Origin: Micrococcaceae bacterium Sec5.8
Lineage (GTDB): Bacteria > Actinomycetota > Actinomycetes > Actinomycetales > Micrococcaceae
Assembly: GCA_039636775.1 (NCBI GenBank)
Contig: CP143429.1
Span: 3,782,001 to 3,846,000 of the forward strand
Direction: 5' to 3'
DNA length: 64,000 nucleotides
This document shows positions 25,573 through 34,522 of the stretch, one piece after another. A model generated the notes under the pieces. The model saw only the letters and a list, made by a program, of their open reading frames with translations, ran no database searches and was not told the DNA's origin. The position numbers and the translations under genes are program-made. The first letter of the stretch is position 1. Each line of letters opens with the position of its first letter.

Positions 25573-25616
25573 GCTCCGGAGTGCGTATCCCCCAATAACG
25601 CACTCCGGAGCTCTTT
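25573..25616 (+). terminator. Intrinsic terminator with no obvious upstream gene
   Basis: A perfect 14-bp stem (gctccggagtgcgt and its complement at 25598-25611) with an 11-base loop is followed by TCTTTT. It lies about 180 bases after the stress-protein stop and upstream of the csoR operators. Confidence 0.8.
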
Positions 25617-25651
25617 TGTGTTCGGACGGATGCCTCCGGGCGCGCATCCCA

Positions 25652-25692
25652 TACCCCCGCGGGGTACTTGCCATATACCCTCGGGGGGTATA
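25652..25692 (+). promoter_or_regulatory. CsoR operator candidates (two palindromes)
   Basis: Two G/C-tract palindromes flanked by TA-rich ends: taccccc-g-cggggta (25652-25666) and tataccc-tcggg-gggtata (25674-25692), the second ending ten bases before the csoR start. This matches the pseudo-palindromic, G-tract sites bound by copper-sensing CsoR proteins, so csoR-copZ-copA is probably self-regulated and derepressed by Cu(I). Confidence 0.7.
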
Positions 25693-25702
25693 TGTTGAGC
25701 CT

Positions 25703-26050
25703 ATGAATGAGCCTGAGATCCCGGCCCCGCCATCGGCCACCGCCGGACCGCAGCAGACACACGGCTATTCCGCCCACAAGGATGCCTACCAGCTGCGGCT
25801 GAAACGGATCGAGGGCCAGGTGCGCGGCATCGCCCGGATGGTTGAGGACGACAAATACTGTATCGACATCCTCACCCAGGTTGCCGCCGTCACGAAGGCC
25901 CTGCACGCCGTCAGCCTGGGGCTGGTGGAGGAGCACATCGGCCACTGCGTGGTCGGTGCCGCCGCAGAGCCGGATCCGGCTCTGCGTGCGGAGGCCATCG
26001 ACTTTAAGGTCAAAGAGGCCACCGATGCCATCGGCCGGCTGCTGCGGTAG
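25703..26050 (+). CDS. csoR: Copper-sensing repressor of the CsoR family
   Basis: All-helical metal-sensing repressor (115 residues). The RLKRIEGQVRGIARMVEDDKYCIDIL block is diagnostic, and the Cu(I) ligand set Cys...His-x3-Cys is present (YCID, then HIGHC). An N-terminal extension of about 20 residues, rich in Pro/Ala/Gln, precedes the core. The ATG at 25703 directly follows two operator palindromes. It is the first gene of csoR-copZ-copA. Confidence 0.92.
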   Translation: MNEPEIPAPPSATAGPQQTHGYSAHKDAYQLRLKRIEGQVRGIARMVEDDKYCIDILTQVAAVTKALHAVSLGLVEEHIGHCVVGAAAEPDPALRAEAIDFKVKEATDAIGRLLR

Positions 26051-26112
26051 CGGCAAAACCACCCTTCACCCCACCGGATGCCGAACCGGCATCCCCCACC
26101 AGGAGTAAGTCC

Positions 26113-26343
26113 ATGAGCGCCGTCTCCACCATCGTCAACGTGTCCGGCATGACCTGCGGGCACTGCGTGTCCTCCGTCAGCGAAGAACTCGAGTCCCTCG
26201 CCGGCGTTGAAAAGGTCGACGTCGACCTCAACGCCGGGGGAATTTCCACCGTCACCATCACCTCCGCCGGCGCCCTGTCCTCCTCGCAGATCGGCGAGGC
26301 CGTGGCCGAGGCGGGCTACCTCGTGGTGTCCAACCAGAGCTGA
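26113..26343 (+). CDS. copZ: Copper chaperone (heavy-metal-associated domain)
   Basis: A 76-residue HMA-domain protein with the Cu(I)-binding motif GMTCGHC at residues 12-18. It would collect cytosolic Cu(I) and pass it to the CopA ATPase encoded next. A clear AGGAG site precedes the ATG. Spacing of 62 bases to csoR and 86 bases to copA is consistent with one operon. Confidence 0.93.
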   Translation: MSAVSTIVNVSGMTCGHCVSSVSEELESLAGVEKVDVDLNAGGISTVTITSAGALSSSQIGEAVAEAGYLVVSNQS

Positions 26344-26429
26344 ACCCTGCCCGCCGCGTCCCACACCGCACACCGGGTACAGAGCACCGGCACCTGGCAC
26401 CACGCACCGCAGGAAAGACAGGGAACACC

Positions 26430-28850
26430 GTGAGTAAAGAGCAACTGCTGGACCAGCCCGGGACCCGGGTCATCGAACTCGACATCGAGGGCATGACCTG
26501 CGCCTCCTGCGTCAGCCGGGTGGAACGCAAGCTTGGAAAGCTCGACGGCGTCACCGCCACCGTCAATCTCCCGCTGGAGTCAGCCCGGGTCACCGTCCCC
26601 GGAGCCGTCACCGACGCCCAAATCACCGCCACGGTGGAGGCAGCAGGCTACAAAGCCACAATCCGTGCGCCCAAGTACCCAGCGGCACGCACCGGACCTG
26701 TCGAAACTCAGACGCCGAACGAAAGCGCCGGTGGGGGTGGGAGGACCGTCGCTGCCGGGGACATGCGGGAGCGTGCGTCCAAGGGAGGAACGGCCGAGCA
26801 CGCGGAGCATGTGGTCGGCGATGGCCCGGGCGTGCATACGGCATCCGCGGCCGCAGCCAGGCTCCGCCCGCGCCTGATCGTCGCAGCCGTCCTCACCATC
26901 CCGGTGTTCCTGATCTCGATGTTCCCCGCTTTCCAGTTCCCCAACTGGGGATGGGCGGCGGGAGCGATTGCCTTGCCCGTGGTGACCTGGGCCGCCTGGC
27001 CGTTTCACCGGGCCGCCGTCATCAACGCCCGGCATTTCGCCTCCACGATGGACACCCTCGTTTCCATCGGCGTCACAGCCGCGTACGCCTTCTCCGCCTG
27101 GCAACTCGCCGCCGATCCGCGGATGACGGACCACCCCCAGGGGATGCCGGGCATGGAAGGCCCGGGCCCAGGCGGCCTGTACTTCGAGGTCGCCGCCGTG
27201 GTCACCACCTTCCTGTTGCTGGGCCGCTACCTGGAGGCCAACGCCAAGCAAAAGGCCGGTGACGCGCTCAAAGCCCTGCTGAACCTGGGCGCCAAGGACG
27301 CCACCATCCTCCTGAACGGCCTGGAGCAGCAGATCCCCGCCGATCAGCTGGAAGTCGGCGACCTCATCGTCGTCCGCCCGGGGGAAAAGATCGCGACCGA
27401 CGGCATCGTCGTCGAAGGCTCCTCCGCGGTGGACGCCTCACTGGTCACGGGCGAGTCCGTGCCGGTGGAAGTCGGCCCGGACACCCTGGTCACCGGCGCC
27501 ACCATCAATACCTCCGGCCGGCTGCTGGTCCGCGCCACCCGGGTGGGAGCCGAAACAACCCTGGCCCAGATGGGCCGCCTGGTGGCCCAGGCGCAGACCG
27601 GCAAAGCGCCGATCGCGCGGCTGGCGGACCGGATCAGCGCGGTATTCGTTCCGGTGGTTCTGGTCATCGCCAGCCTCACCTTTGGCGCCTGGCTGCTCGC
27701 AGCCGGTCCGGCCATCAGCGACGCCGAACTGCGGGCCGCGTTCACGGCCGCCGTGGCCGTGCTGGTCATCGCCTGCCCCTGCGCCCTGGGCCTGGCCACC
27801 CCCGTGGGTCTTCTCACCGGAACCGGCCGGGGAGCCCAGCTGGGGATCCTGATCAAAGGGCCGCAGGTTCTCGAGGACACCCGGACGGTTGACACCATTC
27901 TGCTGGACAAGACGGGGACCGTGACCACCGGTCACCTCGCTGTTGACGGCGCCGAGACGTTCGGAGCCTTTACCCCGGCCGGGGTCATCCGCCTCGCGGG
28001 GACAGTCGAGGCCGCATCAGAACATCCAATCGCCCGCGCCGTTGCGGCGGCCGCACTCCAGGCGGAGCGCCACAGCAGCGGAGCCCGCGCCCTTCCCGAC
28101 GTTTCCGGCTTCCGTTCCGCACCGGGCGGCGGGGTCCAGGGAACCGTGGAGGGCCAGGCCGTCACGGCCGGACGGACGGGCTGGCTGCAGGAGAACGGCA
28201 TCCACCCCGCCGCCGCGCAACTGGCGGCGTTCAGCGCGGCAGAGATGTCGGGGGCCACCGCCATCTGGGTCGCCGTGGACGGTGAGCCGGCCGGATTCAT
28301 CAGCCTCCGGGACACGCTGAAGCCCGGCTCCGCCGCTGCAATTCTGCGGCTCCGGGAGCTGGGGCTCCGGCCGATTCTCCTCACCGGAGACAACGCGGCA
28401 GTCGCCGCGAAGGTGGCGGCCGACGTCGGCATCGCCGCCGAAGACGTCTTCGCCGGAGTACTGCCGGAAGGAAAAGTCGACGCGGTGCGGAAGCTGCAGG
28501 CCGGCGGCGCCACGGTAGCCATGGCCGGCGACGGGGTGAACGACGCCGCAGCGCTGGCCCAGGCTGATCTCGGCATCGCCATGGGGTCCGGCACCGACGT
28601 CGCCATCGAGGCCGCGGACCTCACGGTGATGGGCAATGACTTGGGGCAGGTGGCCCTCGCCATCGAACTGTCCCGCAGGACCCTGGCGACGATCAAGACG
28701 AACCTTTTCTGGGCTTTCTTCTACAACGCCGTCGGGATCCCTGTGGCGGCGCTTGGCCTGCTCAACCCGATGATTGCCGGTGCCGCGATGGCAGCCAGCT
28801 CCGTGCTGGTCGTGGGGAATTCCCTGCGGCTCCGCAGCTTCGGCAGGTAA
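26430..28850 (+). CDS. copA: Cu(I)-exporting P1B-type ATPase
   Basis: Copper-exporting ATPase of 806 residues in the cytoplasmic membrane. One N-terminal HMA domain carries GMTCASC (residues 16-22), followed by a linker of about 60 variable residues and eight predicted membrane helices. The transmembrane CPC metal site reads ACPCALGLATP, the phosphorylated aspartate is in DKTGTVTTG, the SEHPIA (HP) motif marks P1B pumps, and the hinge is MAGDGVNDAAAL. The last helix MAASSVLVVGNSLRLR fits subgroup 1B-1 (Cu+). Start GTG 26430. Confidence 0.95.
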   Translation: MSKEQLLDQPGTRVIELDIEGMTCASCVSRVERKLGKLDGVTATVNLPLESARVTVPGAVTDAQITATVEAAGYKATIRAPKYPAARTGPVETQTPNESAGGGGRTVAAGDMRERASKGGTAEHAEHVVGDGPGVHTASAAAARLRPRLIVAAVLTIPVFLISMFPAFQFPNWGWAAGAIALPVVTWAAWPFHRAAVINARHFASTMDTLVSIGVTAAYAFSAWQLAADPRMTDHPQGMPGMEGPGPGGLYFEVAAVVTTFLLLGRYLEANAKQKAGDALKALLNLGAKDATILLNGLEQQIPADQLEVGDLIVVRPGEKIATDGIVVEGSSAVDASLVTGESVPVEVGPDTLVTGATINTSGRLLVRATRVGAETTLAQMGRLVAQAQTGKAPIARLADRISAVFVPVVLVIASLTFGAWLLAAGPAISDAELRAAFTAAVAVLVIACPCALGLATPVGLLTGTGRGAQLGILIKGPQVLEDTRTVDTILLDKTGTVTTGHLAVDGAETFGAFTPAGVIRLAGTVEAASEHPIARAVAAAALQAERHSSGARALPDVSGFRSAPGGGVQGTVEGQAVTAGRTGWLQENGIHPAAAQLAAFSAAEMSGATAIWVAVDGEPAGFISLRDTLKPGSAAAILRLRELGLRPILLTGDNAAVAAKVAADVGIAAEDVFAGVLPEGKVDAVRKLQAGGATVAMAGDGVNDAAALAQADLGIAMGSGTDVAIEAADLTVMGNDLGQVALAIELSRRTLATIKTNLFWAFFYNAVGIPVAALGLLNPMIAGAAMAASSVLVVGNSLRLRSFGR

Positions 28851-28860
28851 CTGCCCGGCG

Positions 28861-28889
28861 GGCCCGGCACCGCTTCTTCAGGCCGGGCC
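28861..28889. terminator. GC-rich hairpin between convergent copA and DUF2277 genes
   Basis: An 8-bp perfect stem (ggcccggc and gccgggcc) with a 13-base loop lies just after copA and spans the end of the convergent gene. No long T-run follows, so it is only a probable bidirectional terminator. Confidence 0.45.
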
Positions 28890-29150
28890 GAAGCGGAGGG
28901 CAGACCTCGCCTTCGCCTTGGCAGCCTCCTCCTCGCGATCTTTGGCCGGAGCCTGGGTCACCAGGGAGTCAAGCAGGTGGTGGGTGGCATGGGCAATCTC
29001 CTGGACTGCCCGGTTGAAGACCGCTTCGTTGGCCTTTGAGGGCCTGGTATTGCCACTGATCTTGCGCACGTACTGCAGCGCGGCGGCCTCGACCTCAGCG
29101 GAGGTGGCGTGGGGTTCGAAATTATGGAGGGTCCGGATGTTTCGGCACAT
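28878..29150 (-). CDS. DUF2277 family protein
   Basis: A 90-residue cytosolic protein whose opening MCRNIRTLHNFEP and following ATSAEVEAAALQYVRKISGNTRPSKAN are diagnostic of the DUF2277 family, for which no biochemical function is established. Full family length. It ends convergently against copA and lies 84 bases downstream of the EamA transporter gene on the same strand. Confidence 0.88.
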   Translation of the reverse strand: MCRNIRTLHNFEPHATSAEVEAAALQYVRKISGNTRPSKANEAVFNRAVQEIAHATHHLLDSLVTQAPAKDREEEAAKAKARSALRFGPA

Positions 29151-29234
29151 ATCTCCATGCTAAGTTCCATTGCCGCCGGGATCGAGGGCACGGGAAACGG
29201 GGCCCAGCGAGAATCTTCCGGCCTTGGCATTGCC

Positions 29235-30296
29235 TTAGGGCACTGGTTCGACGTCGTTTGCGTGGTCGAGTGCTGCGGCATCGAAGCCCTCCGGGAACCT
29301 TCTGAGCTCATCCAGCCTGACCAGCACGACGCCGCCAACGATTAGCAGCCCGCCCATAAGCTGGATGGGGCCCGGCAGTTCGCCGAGCAGCAGCCACGCC
29401 CAGATCACGGCGAACAGCACTTCGGTGAGCGAGACGAAGGACGCCACCTTGGAGCCGAGTGCCCGCGCGGCCACAATGCCCGAAACATAGGCGAGCACGG
29501 TGGCCAGCACCACAAGTCCGCCCAGGGCCACCCACCAGGGCGTAACCCAGGGGCCGAGCCGGGTGTCTGCTGCGCTGAAGGTCATGGGCAGCAGGCCGGT
29601 CGCCGCAGCAAGCCACATGGTCACGGCCCCGACCAGAAGCCCGCCGGAGGCCAGGACGATCGGTGGCAGGGTGTCATTCTCTTTCGCCGTGATGAAGAAG
29701 TAGATTGCGAGGCACACAGCTGCCGCGATTCCCCAGAGGACACCAACGACGTCGACCTTGACCGCACCGGTGAGATCCAGCACCAGCACCAGTCCGCCCA
29801 AGGACAGCAGCGTCCCGGCGATGGTCAGTGGCCTCGGGCGTTTCCGGCTGGCAGCCCAAAGCCACAACACGATGATGACGGGGGCGAGATACTCCAGCAA
29901 CAGCGCGACTCCGACCGACAGCCGGGCCACCGCATTGAAGTAAAACAGCTGGCACGCAGCAACCCCGATAAGACCAAAGAGCAGCACCGTGAGCCAGTTG
30001 TCTTTCAGCTGGTGCCAGCGGCCACGAAGCGCCGGAACCGCGGGCACCGCCAGGATCACCGCGGCACCGGTGAGACGTGCGGTAACGGCTGCCCCGGGGC
30101 TCCAGCCCGTCTCCAGCAGCGCCTTGGCAAAGGACCCTGAGAGGCCGAACACGGCGGAGGAGAACAAGGCAACGCCGAGGCCGGACGCCATGAACCCCGA
30201 CGCCGCACCAAACCTGCCTGCACCGCGCCCAGCGGATGCCGACGGTCCGGATTGTATCTGTGCCGGTGCTTCGGCGGAGCGGCGTGCGGCAGACAA
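29235..30296 (-). CDS. EamA/DMT family transporter
   Basis: Drug/metabolite-type membrane transporter of 353 residues with a 40-residue polar N-terminal extension and about ten membrane helices arranged as two EamA repeats (first around FGLSGSFAKALLETGWSP, second around GVLWGIAAAVCLAIYFFIT). Substrate is probably an amino acid or metabolite exported from the cell. Start is TTG at 30296, chosen because AGGAGG lies five bases upstream. It is divergent from a CGNR zinc-finger gene that may regulate it. Confidence 0.88.
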   Translation of the reverse strand: MSAARRSAEAPAQIQSGPSASAGRGAGRFGAASGFMASGLGVALFSSAVFGLSGSFAKALLETGWSPGAAVTARLTGAAVILAVPAVPALRGRWHQLKDNWLTVLLFGLIGVAACQLFYFNAVARLSVGVALLLEYLAPVIIVLWLWAASRKRPRPLTIAGTLLSLGGLVLVLDLTGAVKVDVVGVLWGIAAAVCLAIYFFITAKENDTLPPIVLASGGLLVGAVTMWLAAATGLLPMTFSAADTRLGPWVTPWWVALGGLVVLATVLAYVSGIVAARALGSKVASFVSLTEVLFAVIWAWLLLGELPGPIQLMGGLLIVGGVVLVRLDELRRFPEGFDAAALDHANDVEPVP

Positions 30297-30366
30297 GACT
30301 GCCTCCTGTCAGGAGTAAAAGGGGTTATGCTCATGACAGTACGCTCTGCCCTCGTAAGGAGTCAAG

Positions 30367-30909
30367 ATGCTTTTTGCCCCTGACACTGAGGTGGCCCTGC
30401 GCTCGGTGGTCAACCTCATCAACTCCGCGGCCAACGGCGAGGAACACCTCAACACCAGCCGCGACCTCGATCACTTCCTGGCGGCGGAGGGATTCACCGG
30501 GTCGCGGACCGGGGACGCGGACGAACTGGCCAGCGTACACCGGCTCCGCGGGGAACTCGCCTCACTGTGGCTTGCTGGCGAGTCTGCGGCCGTGGAGACC
30601 GTGAACGCCCTGCTGCGGACGGCGCGGGCACTCCCCCAACTCGTCAAGCACGACCAGTGGGACTGGCATCTGCACGCCACCTCCCCCGACGCGCCGTTGG
30701 CGGACCGGATGAGCACGGAGGCCGCGATGGCCCTGGTGGATGTCATCCGCAGCAAGGAGATGGACAGGATGCTGGTCTGCGCTGCCGAGGACTGCAACGC
30801 CGTAGTGCTGGACCTCAGCCGAAACCGCTCCAAGCGCTACTGCGATACCGGCAACTGCGCGAACCGGGCGCACGTCGCCGCGTACCGTGCCCGGAAGGCC
30901 GGGTTCTGA
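30367..30909 (+). CDS. ABATE/CGNR zinc-finger family protein
   Basis: A 180-residue protein with an N-terminal helical stress-type (ABATE) domain and a C-terminal treble-clef zinc finger of the CGNR family: C-x4-C in CAAEDC, then RNRSKRYCDTGNCANRAHVAAYRARK, where the conserved CGNR is here CANR. Such proteins are thought to bind DNA or RNA. It is divergently transcribed from the EamA transporter with a 70-base shared promoter region, so local regulation is plausible but unproven. Confidence 0.85.
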   Translation: MLFAPDTEVALRSVVNLINSAANGEEHLNTSRDLDHFLAAEGFTGSRTGDADELASVHRLRGELASLWLAGESAAVETVNALLRTARALPQLVKHDQWDWHLHATSPDAPLADRMSTEAAMALVDVIRSKEMDRMLVCAAEDCNAVVLDLSRNRSKRYCDTGNCANRAHVAAYRARKAGF

Positions 30910-31028
30910 CGGCGTCACAATGCCCGCGCCGGCGGCGGGATGAATAGCCGCGCGGTGTTTAGCCATAGACTGGATTAATTCGCTTGGCCAGTAGGCCAGC
31001 GATAACCAATTGAGGGACACCACGACAT

Positions 31029-31793
31029 ATGGCACACCGCCCGCTTCAAAATATCTCGGCAACACTGGGGATCACCGGAATATTGGCCTTCGCATTGGCC
31101 GGCTGCGGCGCCGGGGCCCCGGCACCGGCGGCCAGCAGTTCGCCGGAAGGGTCCGCGCCATCGGCCAGCAGTTCGACGGCGGCGCCGGCCACCGCTTCGA
31201 GCAGTGCCGGCGGTTCCACCCCCAGCGCGGCCGCATCCTCGGCACCCGCGGCAGGGGCCGCCGGCCCGCTGACAGCACCGGGAACCAAGCTCCAGGCCGG
31301 TGAATCCGCGGTGACCCACAGCAACACGGGCAAGAACAAGGCGGACCCCAAGTACGTGGAGGCAGTCTTCACCTCAACACTGACCGGCGTGGTGGCAGGA
31401 ACCCCGGACGACTTCGCCAAGTTCAAGGACGCCGCGAAGTTCGCCGGGCAGACGCCGTACTTTGTCTCCGTCAGCCACCGCATGGATAGCCTGAGCAAGC
31501 CGTCGCTGGGCATCAGCGAACCCAAAGTTACGGCCCAACTCAAGGACGGGTCGGAGGCTCAGTCACTGATTGTCTTCGGGGCTTTCGACCAATGCGAGAG
31601 CACCCGCTTCGCCACGACGGGCAGCGGGGACGCGCTGGCCCTGGTAGTCGGGAGCACCATGGTGTCCTGTCAGGTGTTCCTGGCGCCGGCCGGCGACGAG
31701 GTCAAGACTGTCGAGTACACCGATTCCCGATACATCTACGCCAACTACAGCGACAACCCCTACTTGAAGAATCCGGTTTCCTGGACCAAGTAG
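31029..31793 (+). CDS. Putative lipoprotein of unknown function
   Basis: A 254-residue exported protein. The N-terminal hydrophobic segment ends in a lipobox (FALAGC, Cys about residue 26), followed by about 55 residues of Ala/Ser/Pro-rich linker typical of actinobacterial surface lipoproteins, then a folded domain of about 150 residues from residue 95 that I do not recognise. Two cysteines in that domain (QCESTRF and VSCQVF) could form a disulfide. It ends at a strong hairpin shared with the next, convergent gene. Confidence 0.75.
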   Translation: MAHRPLQNISATLGITGILAFALAGCGAGAPAPAASSSPEGSAPSASSSTAAPATASSSAGGSTPSAAASSAPAAGAAGPLTAPGTKLQAGESAVTHSNTGKNKADPKYVEAVFTSTLTGVVAGTPDDFAKFKDAAKFAGQTPYFVSVSHRMDSLSKPSLGISEPKVTAQLKDGSEAQSLIVFGAFDQCESTRFATTGSGDALALVVGSTMVSCQVFLAPAGDEVKTVEYTDSRYIYANYSDNPYLKNPVSWTK

Positions 31794-31820
31794 CACCATC
31801 AGCCCGGGTTCGGGCGTCGT

Positions 31821-31859
31821 GGGTGACGGCGTATGGGAATTTAGCGGACGCCGTCACCC
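31821..31859. terminator. Bidirectional terminator-like hairpin
   Basis: A perfect 12-bp stem, gggtgacggcgt (31821-31832) with its complement at 31848-31859 and a 15-base loop, sits between two convergent genes. The stop codon of the minus-strand gene lies in the loop. Confidence 0.7.
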
Positions 31860-32206
31860 GGCGCATGGGGTCCGGCGTCCGGTGCGCCGGCTTCAGGCCG
31901 GGTCGGCGCCGACTGACCGCCGTGACCGGCCCTCCGGGAACTGAGGTTCACGCCGGATCCTTTGCCCAGGTACTCCGCATTGGGTTTGTGGCCCATCGCC
32001 AGCATGGCGAGCACCACCAGGATGACGATGAACGCGATGCCGGCGGCGGTGAAAGCCAAATCAAAACGGGGCATCTTCGCGCTGCCGCCGGAGGCAAAAA
32101 TGAGGGTGGCTACAAAGGCCAGCACAGCCCAGAATGCAGAAAACATGAGCGGTCCCTTGACCGAAGTGCGCAGCTTGCGCGGTTCCCCGGATTTCTGCTG
32201 TGCCAC
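31841..32206 (-). CDS. Small membrane protein of unknown function
   Basis: A 121-residue protein with a basic N-terminus and two membrane segments (about residues 21-38, LMFSAFWAVLAFVATLIFA, and 50-71, AFTAAGIAFIVILVVLAMLAM), then a hydrophilic Gly/Pro/Arg-rich tail presumably in the cytosol. No family recognised. A GAGG-type site precedes the ATG at 32206. It lies 84 bases downstream of another membrane protein gene on the same strand and may share its transcript. Confidence 0.65.
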   Translation of the reverse strand: MAQQKSGEPRKLRTSVKGPLMFSAFWAVLAFVATLIFASGGSAKMPRFDLAFTAAGIAFIVILVVLAMLAMGHKPNAEYLGKGSGVNLSSRRAGHGGQSAPTRPEAGAPDAGPHAPGDGVR

Positions 32207-32289
32207 GATGCTTCCTCCTGCAGCCGACGCCGCCAGGCGTGGCAGTTGTGATGCCGCAATCGTTCTACGCGAGGTAGAACCTGTCGCTA

Positions 32290-32883
32290 CTAGTTTACGG
32301 CCTCCGCCGAATCAGCCCGCGCATCGTGCCGCAGGGTCAGTCCGGCAAGCACCCACAGCACACCGCTGATGATGGCCCCCCCACCGGCGACACCGAGGAG
32401 TGCGTGCGGCCCCAGGTCAATAAAGAACGGCAGCAACGCCGCCGTTCCGAGCCCGACGGCGCCGGAGGCGATCCAGTCACGCGCCAAAGGGGACCGGCCA
32501 CGGCAAGTGAAGCCGAGGGACAGTTCTGCGGCCCCGGCCAGCCCCAGGCCCACCGCCGCGAGCACACCGAAAGCCAGGTTGCCGGTGATGAAGGCCACCG
32601 CGACGCCGGTTCCGGTCAGCACCGCTCCGGCGGCTGAGAGCGCCTTGCTGGCCGCGGAGCCCGGCCGGAGCCCGGATTTACTCACGCTCCAGAGCAACAC
32701 CAGGCCTGTGGCCAAGAGATAGAGTCCGCCTGTCCAGCCCATCTCCGACGAAGACGGCGCGGCCCAGAAGACGGTGACGGCCCCGAAGGCCAGGGCGAGA
32801 ACGGCGCGGACCAACACCGGTTTCCAGAGGTCGGCCGCGGCGGGAAGGGCGGTGGCGGGCTGCGGGGCTGCGGGAGAAGTCAC
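32290..32883 (-). CDS. Integral membrane protein (HdeD/DUF308-like topology)
   Basis: A 197-residue protein that is almost entirely hydrophobic, with about six membrane helices and very short loops, resembling HdeD/DUF308-type proteins in size and topology; no residue motif allows a functional call. A C-terminal charged tail (LRHDARADSAEAVN) follows the last helix. It is upstream of the small membrane protein gene. The 130 bases between it and the MATE gene are a simple ccggcacc-type GC repeat. Confidence 0.7.
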   Translation of the reverse strand: MTSPAAPQPATALPAAADLWKPVLVRAVLALAFGAVTVFWAAPSSSEMGWTGGLYLLATGLVLLWSVSKSGLRPGSAASKALSAAGAVLTGTGVAVAFITGNLAFGVLAAVGLGLAGAAELSLGFTCRGRSPLARDWIASGAVGLGTAALLPFFIDLGPHALLGVAGGGAIISGVLWVLAGLTLRHDARADSAEAVN

Positions 32884-33016
32884 CCGTCCAGTTTAGTGCG
32901 GCGCCACGCCCGCCGGCGCCGCGACCCGGCCGGCACCCACCGGCACCGCGACCCAGCCGGCACCCGCCGGCGCCGGCACCGGCCGGCACCCTCCGGACCG
33001 GGCCGGCGTTCCCGTC

Positions 33017-34372
33017 TCAGTGCGCTCCCAACACGATCCAGCGGTCGGTCCGCGCCCGGAGGCCCAGCGTCAGCGCCCGGGCCGCCATGTAGCCAAGCGA
33101 GAACGCCGCCCACAGCCAGAGCAGTCCGGCGCCGCCGCCAACGCCGGATTGCTGCACGGCCAGAAGCAGGGGCAGGTACACGGCAAGGTTCACGACGCCG
33201 GCAATCGCCAGGTACTTGGCGTCCCCCGCTCCGATGAGTACGCCATCGAGGACAAAGACGAAGCCGGCAACCGGCTGTCCGGCCGCGAGCACCCAGAGCG
33301 CCAGCGTGAGCGCCGCCCGGACCTCGCCGTCGGACGTGAAGAGCAACCCCGTCCATGGGGCCGCGCCCGCCACAAGGATCCCTGTCAGCACCCCGAAGCC
33401 GAGGCCCCAGCGGACCATGGTGCCGGTGAGCTCACGCGCAGCCGCTGGACGGCCGGCTCCAAGTTCCTTGCCGATCAGCGCCTGCGCGGCTATCGCCAGG
33501 GCGTCCAGGGCGAACGCGAGGAGGGTGAAAACGGTCATTGCGAGCTGGTGGGCTGCCAGGTTGACCGGTCCCTGCGCTGTGGCCACCACGACTGTGGCGA
33601 GAATAGCGAGCCGCAGGCTGAGCGTACGCAGCATCAGCCACGACCCCACGCTGGCCAGGGCGCGGATGCCACGCCAACTCGGTCGCAGTGACACGCCGTG
33701 GTTCCGGGCGTTCCGGCGGACCATTACCACGTACACCAGCGCCATGGCCCACTGCGCGGCGCTGGTGCCGATCGCGGAGCCGGCGACGGACAGGTGCAGC
33801 CCGTACACCAGGAAGAAGTTCAGCACGATGTTCAACGCACAACCGGCGCCCGCAACCAACAGCGGGGTGCGGGTGTCCTGCAGGCCCCGCAGCACCCCGG
33901 TGCCGGCGAAGATCAGCAGCATCGCGACGAGCCCGGGCATTGACCAGCGCAGGTAGTCAATGGCGAACGTGCGGACCTCACCGCGGGCGCCCATCAAGTC
34001 CAGCAGCGGCTCGGCGGCCAAGGAGCCGGCCGCTGCAAGAGCAACTCCCAAGAGCAGCGCCAACCACACGCCGTCCCGGCCGGCAGCAAGGGCCCTGGGG
34101 AGTTGCCCGTTGCCGACCGCCCGCGCGACGGCCGGAGTGGTGGAATAGGCGAGAAAGACCATGAGTCCCACCGCTGTGTGCAGCACCGCGGAGGCAAGCC
34201 CGACGCCGGCCAGCTGGGCGACTCCGAGGTGTCCCACTATGGCGGCGTCTGCGAGGAGAAACAGCGGTTCGGCAATCAGCGCACCGAAGGCCGGAACTGC
34301 GAGCCGCAGGATCTCCCGCCGGCGCTCCGGCGGGGAAGGCAGCGGCGCGGGGGTCGGGGTGGAGACTGGCAC
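33017..34372 (-). CDS. MATE family efflux transporter (DinF-like)
   Basis: Multidrug/toxin-extrusion transporter of 451 residues with about twelve membrane helices in two MATE repeats. The first repeat begins ILRLAVPAFGALIAEPLFLLADAAIVGHLG, a DinF-type signature, and RGLQDTRTPL is the conserved loop of the first half. Exports cationic drugs or metabolites using Na+ or H+; the natural substrate is unknown. Start is GTG at 34372; an in-frame upstream alternative is not apparent. It is divergent from the hotdog-protein gene. Confidence 0.9.
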   Translation of the reverse strand: MPVSTPTPAPLPSPPERRREILRLAVPAFGALIAEPLFLLADAAIVGHLGVAQLAGVGLASAVLHTAVGLMVFLAYSTTPAVARAVGNGQLPRALAAGRDGVWLALLLGVALAAAGSLAAEPLLDLMGARGEVRTFAIDYLRWSMPGLVAMLLIFAGTGVLRGLQDTRTPLLVAGAGCALNIVLNFFLVYGLHLSVAGSAIGTSAAQWAMALVYVVMVRRNARNHGVSLRPSWRGIRALASVGSWLMLRTLSLRLAILATVVVATAQGPVNLAAHQLAMTVFTLLAFALDALAIAAQALIGKELGAGRPAAARELTGTMVRWGLGFGVLTGILVAGAAPWTGLLFTSDGEVRAALTLALWVLAAGQPVAGFVFVLDGVLIGAGDAKYLAIAGVVNLAVYLPLLLAVQQSGVGGGAGLLWLWAAFSLGYMAARALTLGLRARTDRWIVLGAH

Positions 34373-34522
34373 GCAACCACCCTAGCGGCACCGGGTGCGC
34401 GGGTGGCTGCCCGCCGTCGTCCGAGGGTGGCGGCGGGAATCAACGCCCGGTGTGTGGCGGTCAAGACGGCGATTATGTCAGCGGCCGGCGGCGCTTCCGC
34501 GGCGCGTCAGTAAACTCTCCTC

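Larger units (their letters stand above)
25395..25702. other. Gene-free stretch with repeats, terminator and csoR promoter
   Basis: No protein gene is convincing here. It contains a perfect palindrome cggggcggccgccccg (25414-25429, possible terminator for the stress-protein gene), three and a half 14-bp repeats (25506-25558), a strong intrinsic terminator (25573-25616), and then the csoR operators (25652-25692). What the terminator ends is unclear, so a small RNA is possible. Confidence 0.6.

Noticed and set aside
32884..33016. GC-rich ccggcacc-type simple repeat considered as a CRISPR-like array
   Set aside because: Units are short, irregular and without spacers; it is low-complexity DNA between two genes.
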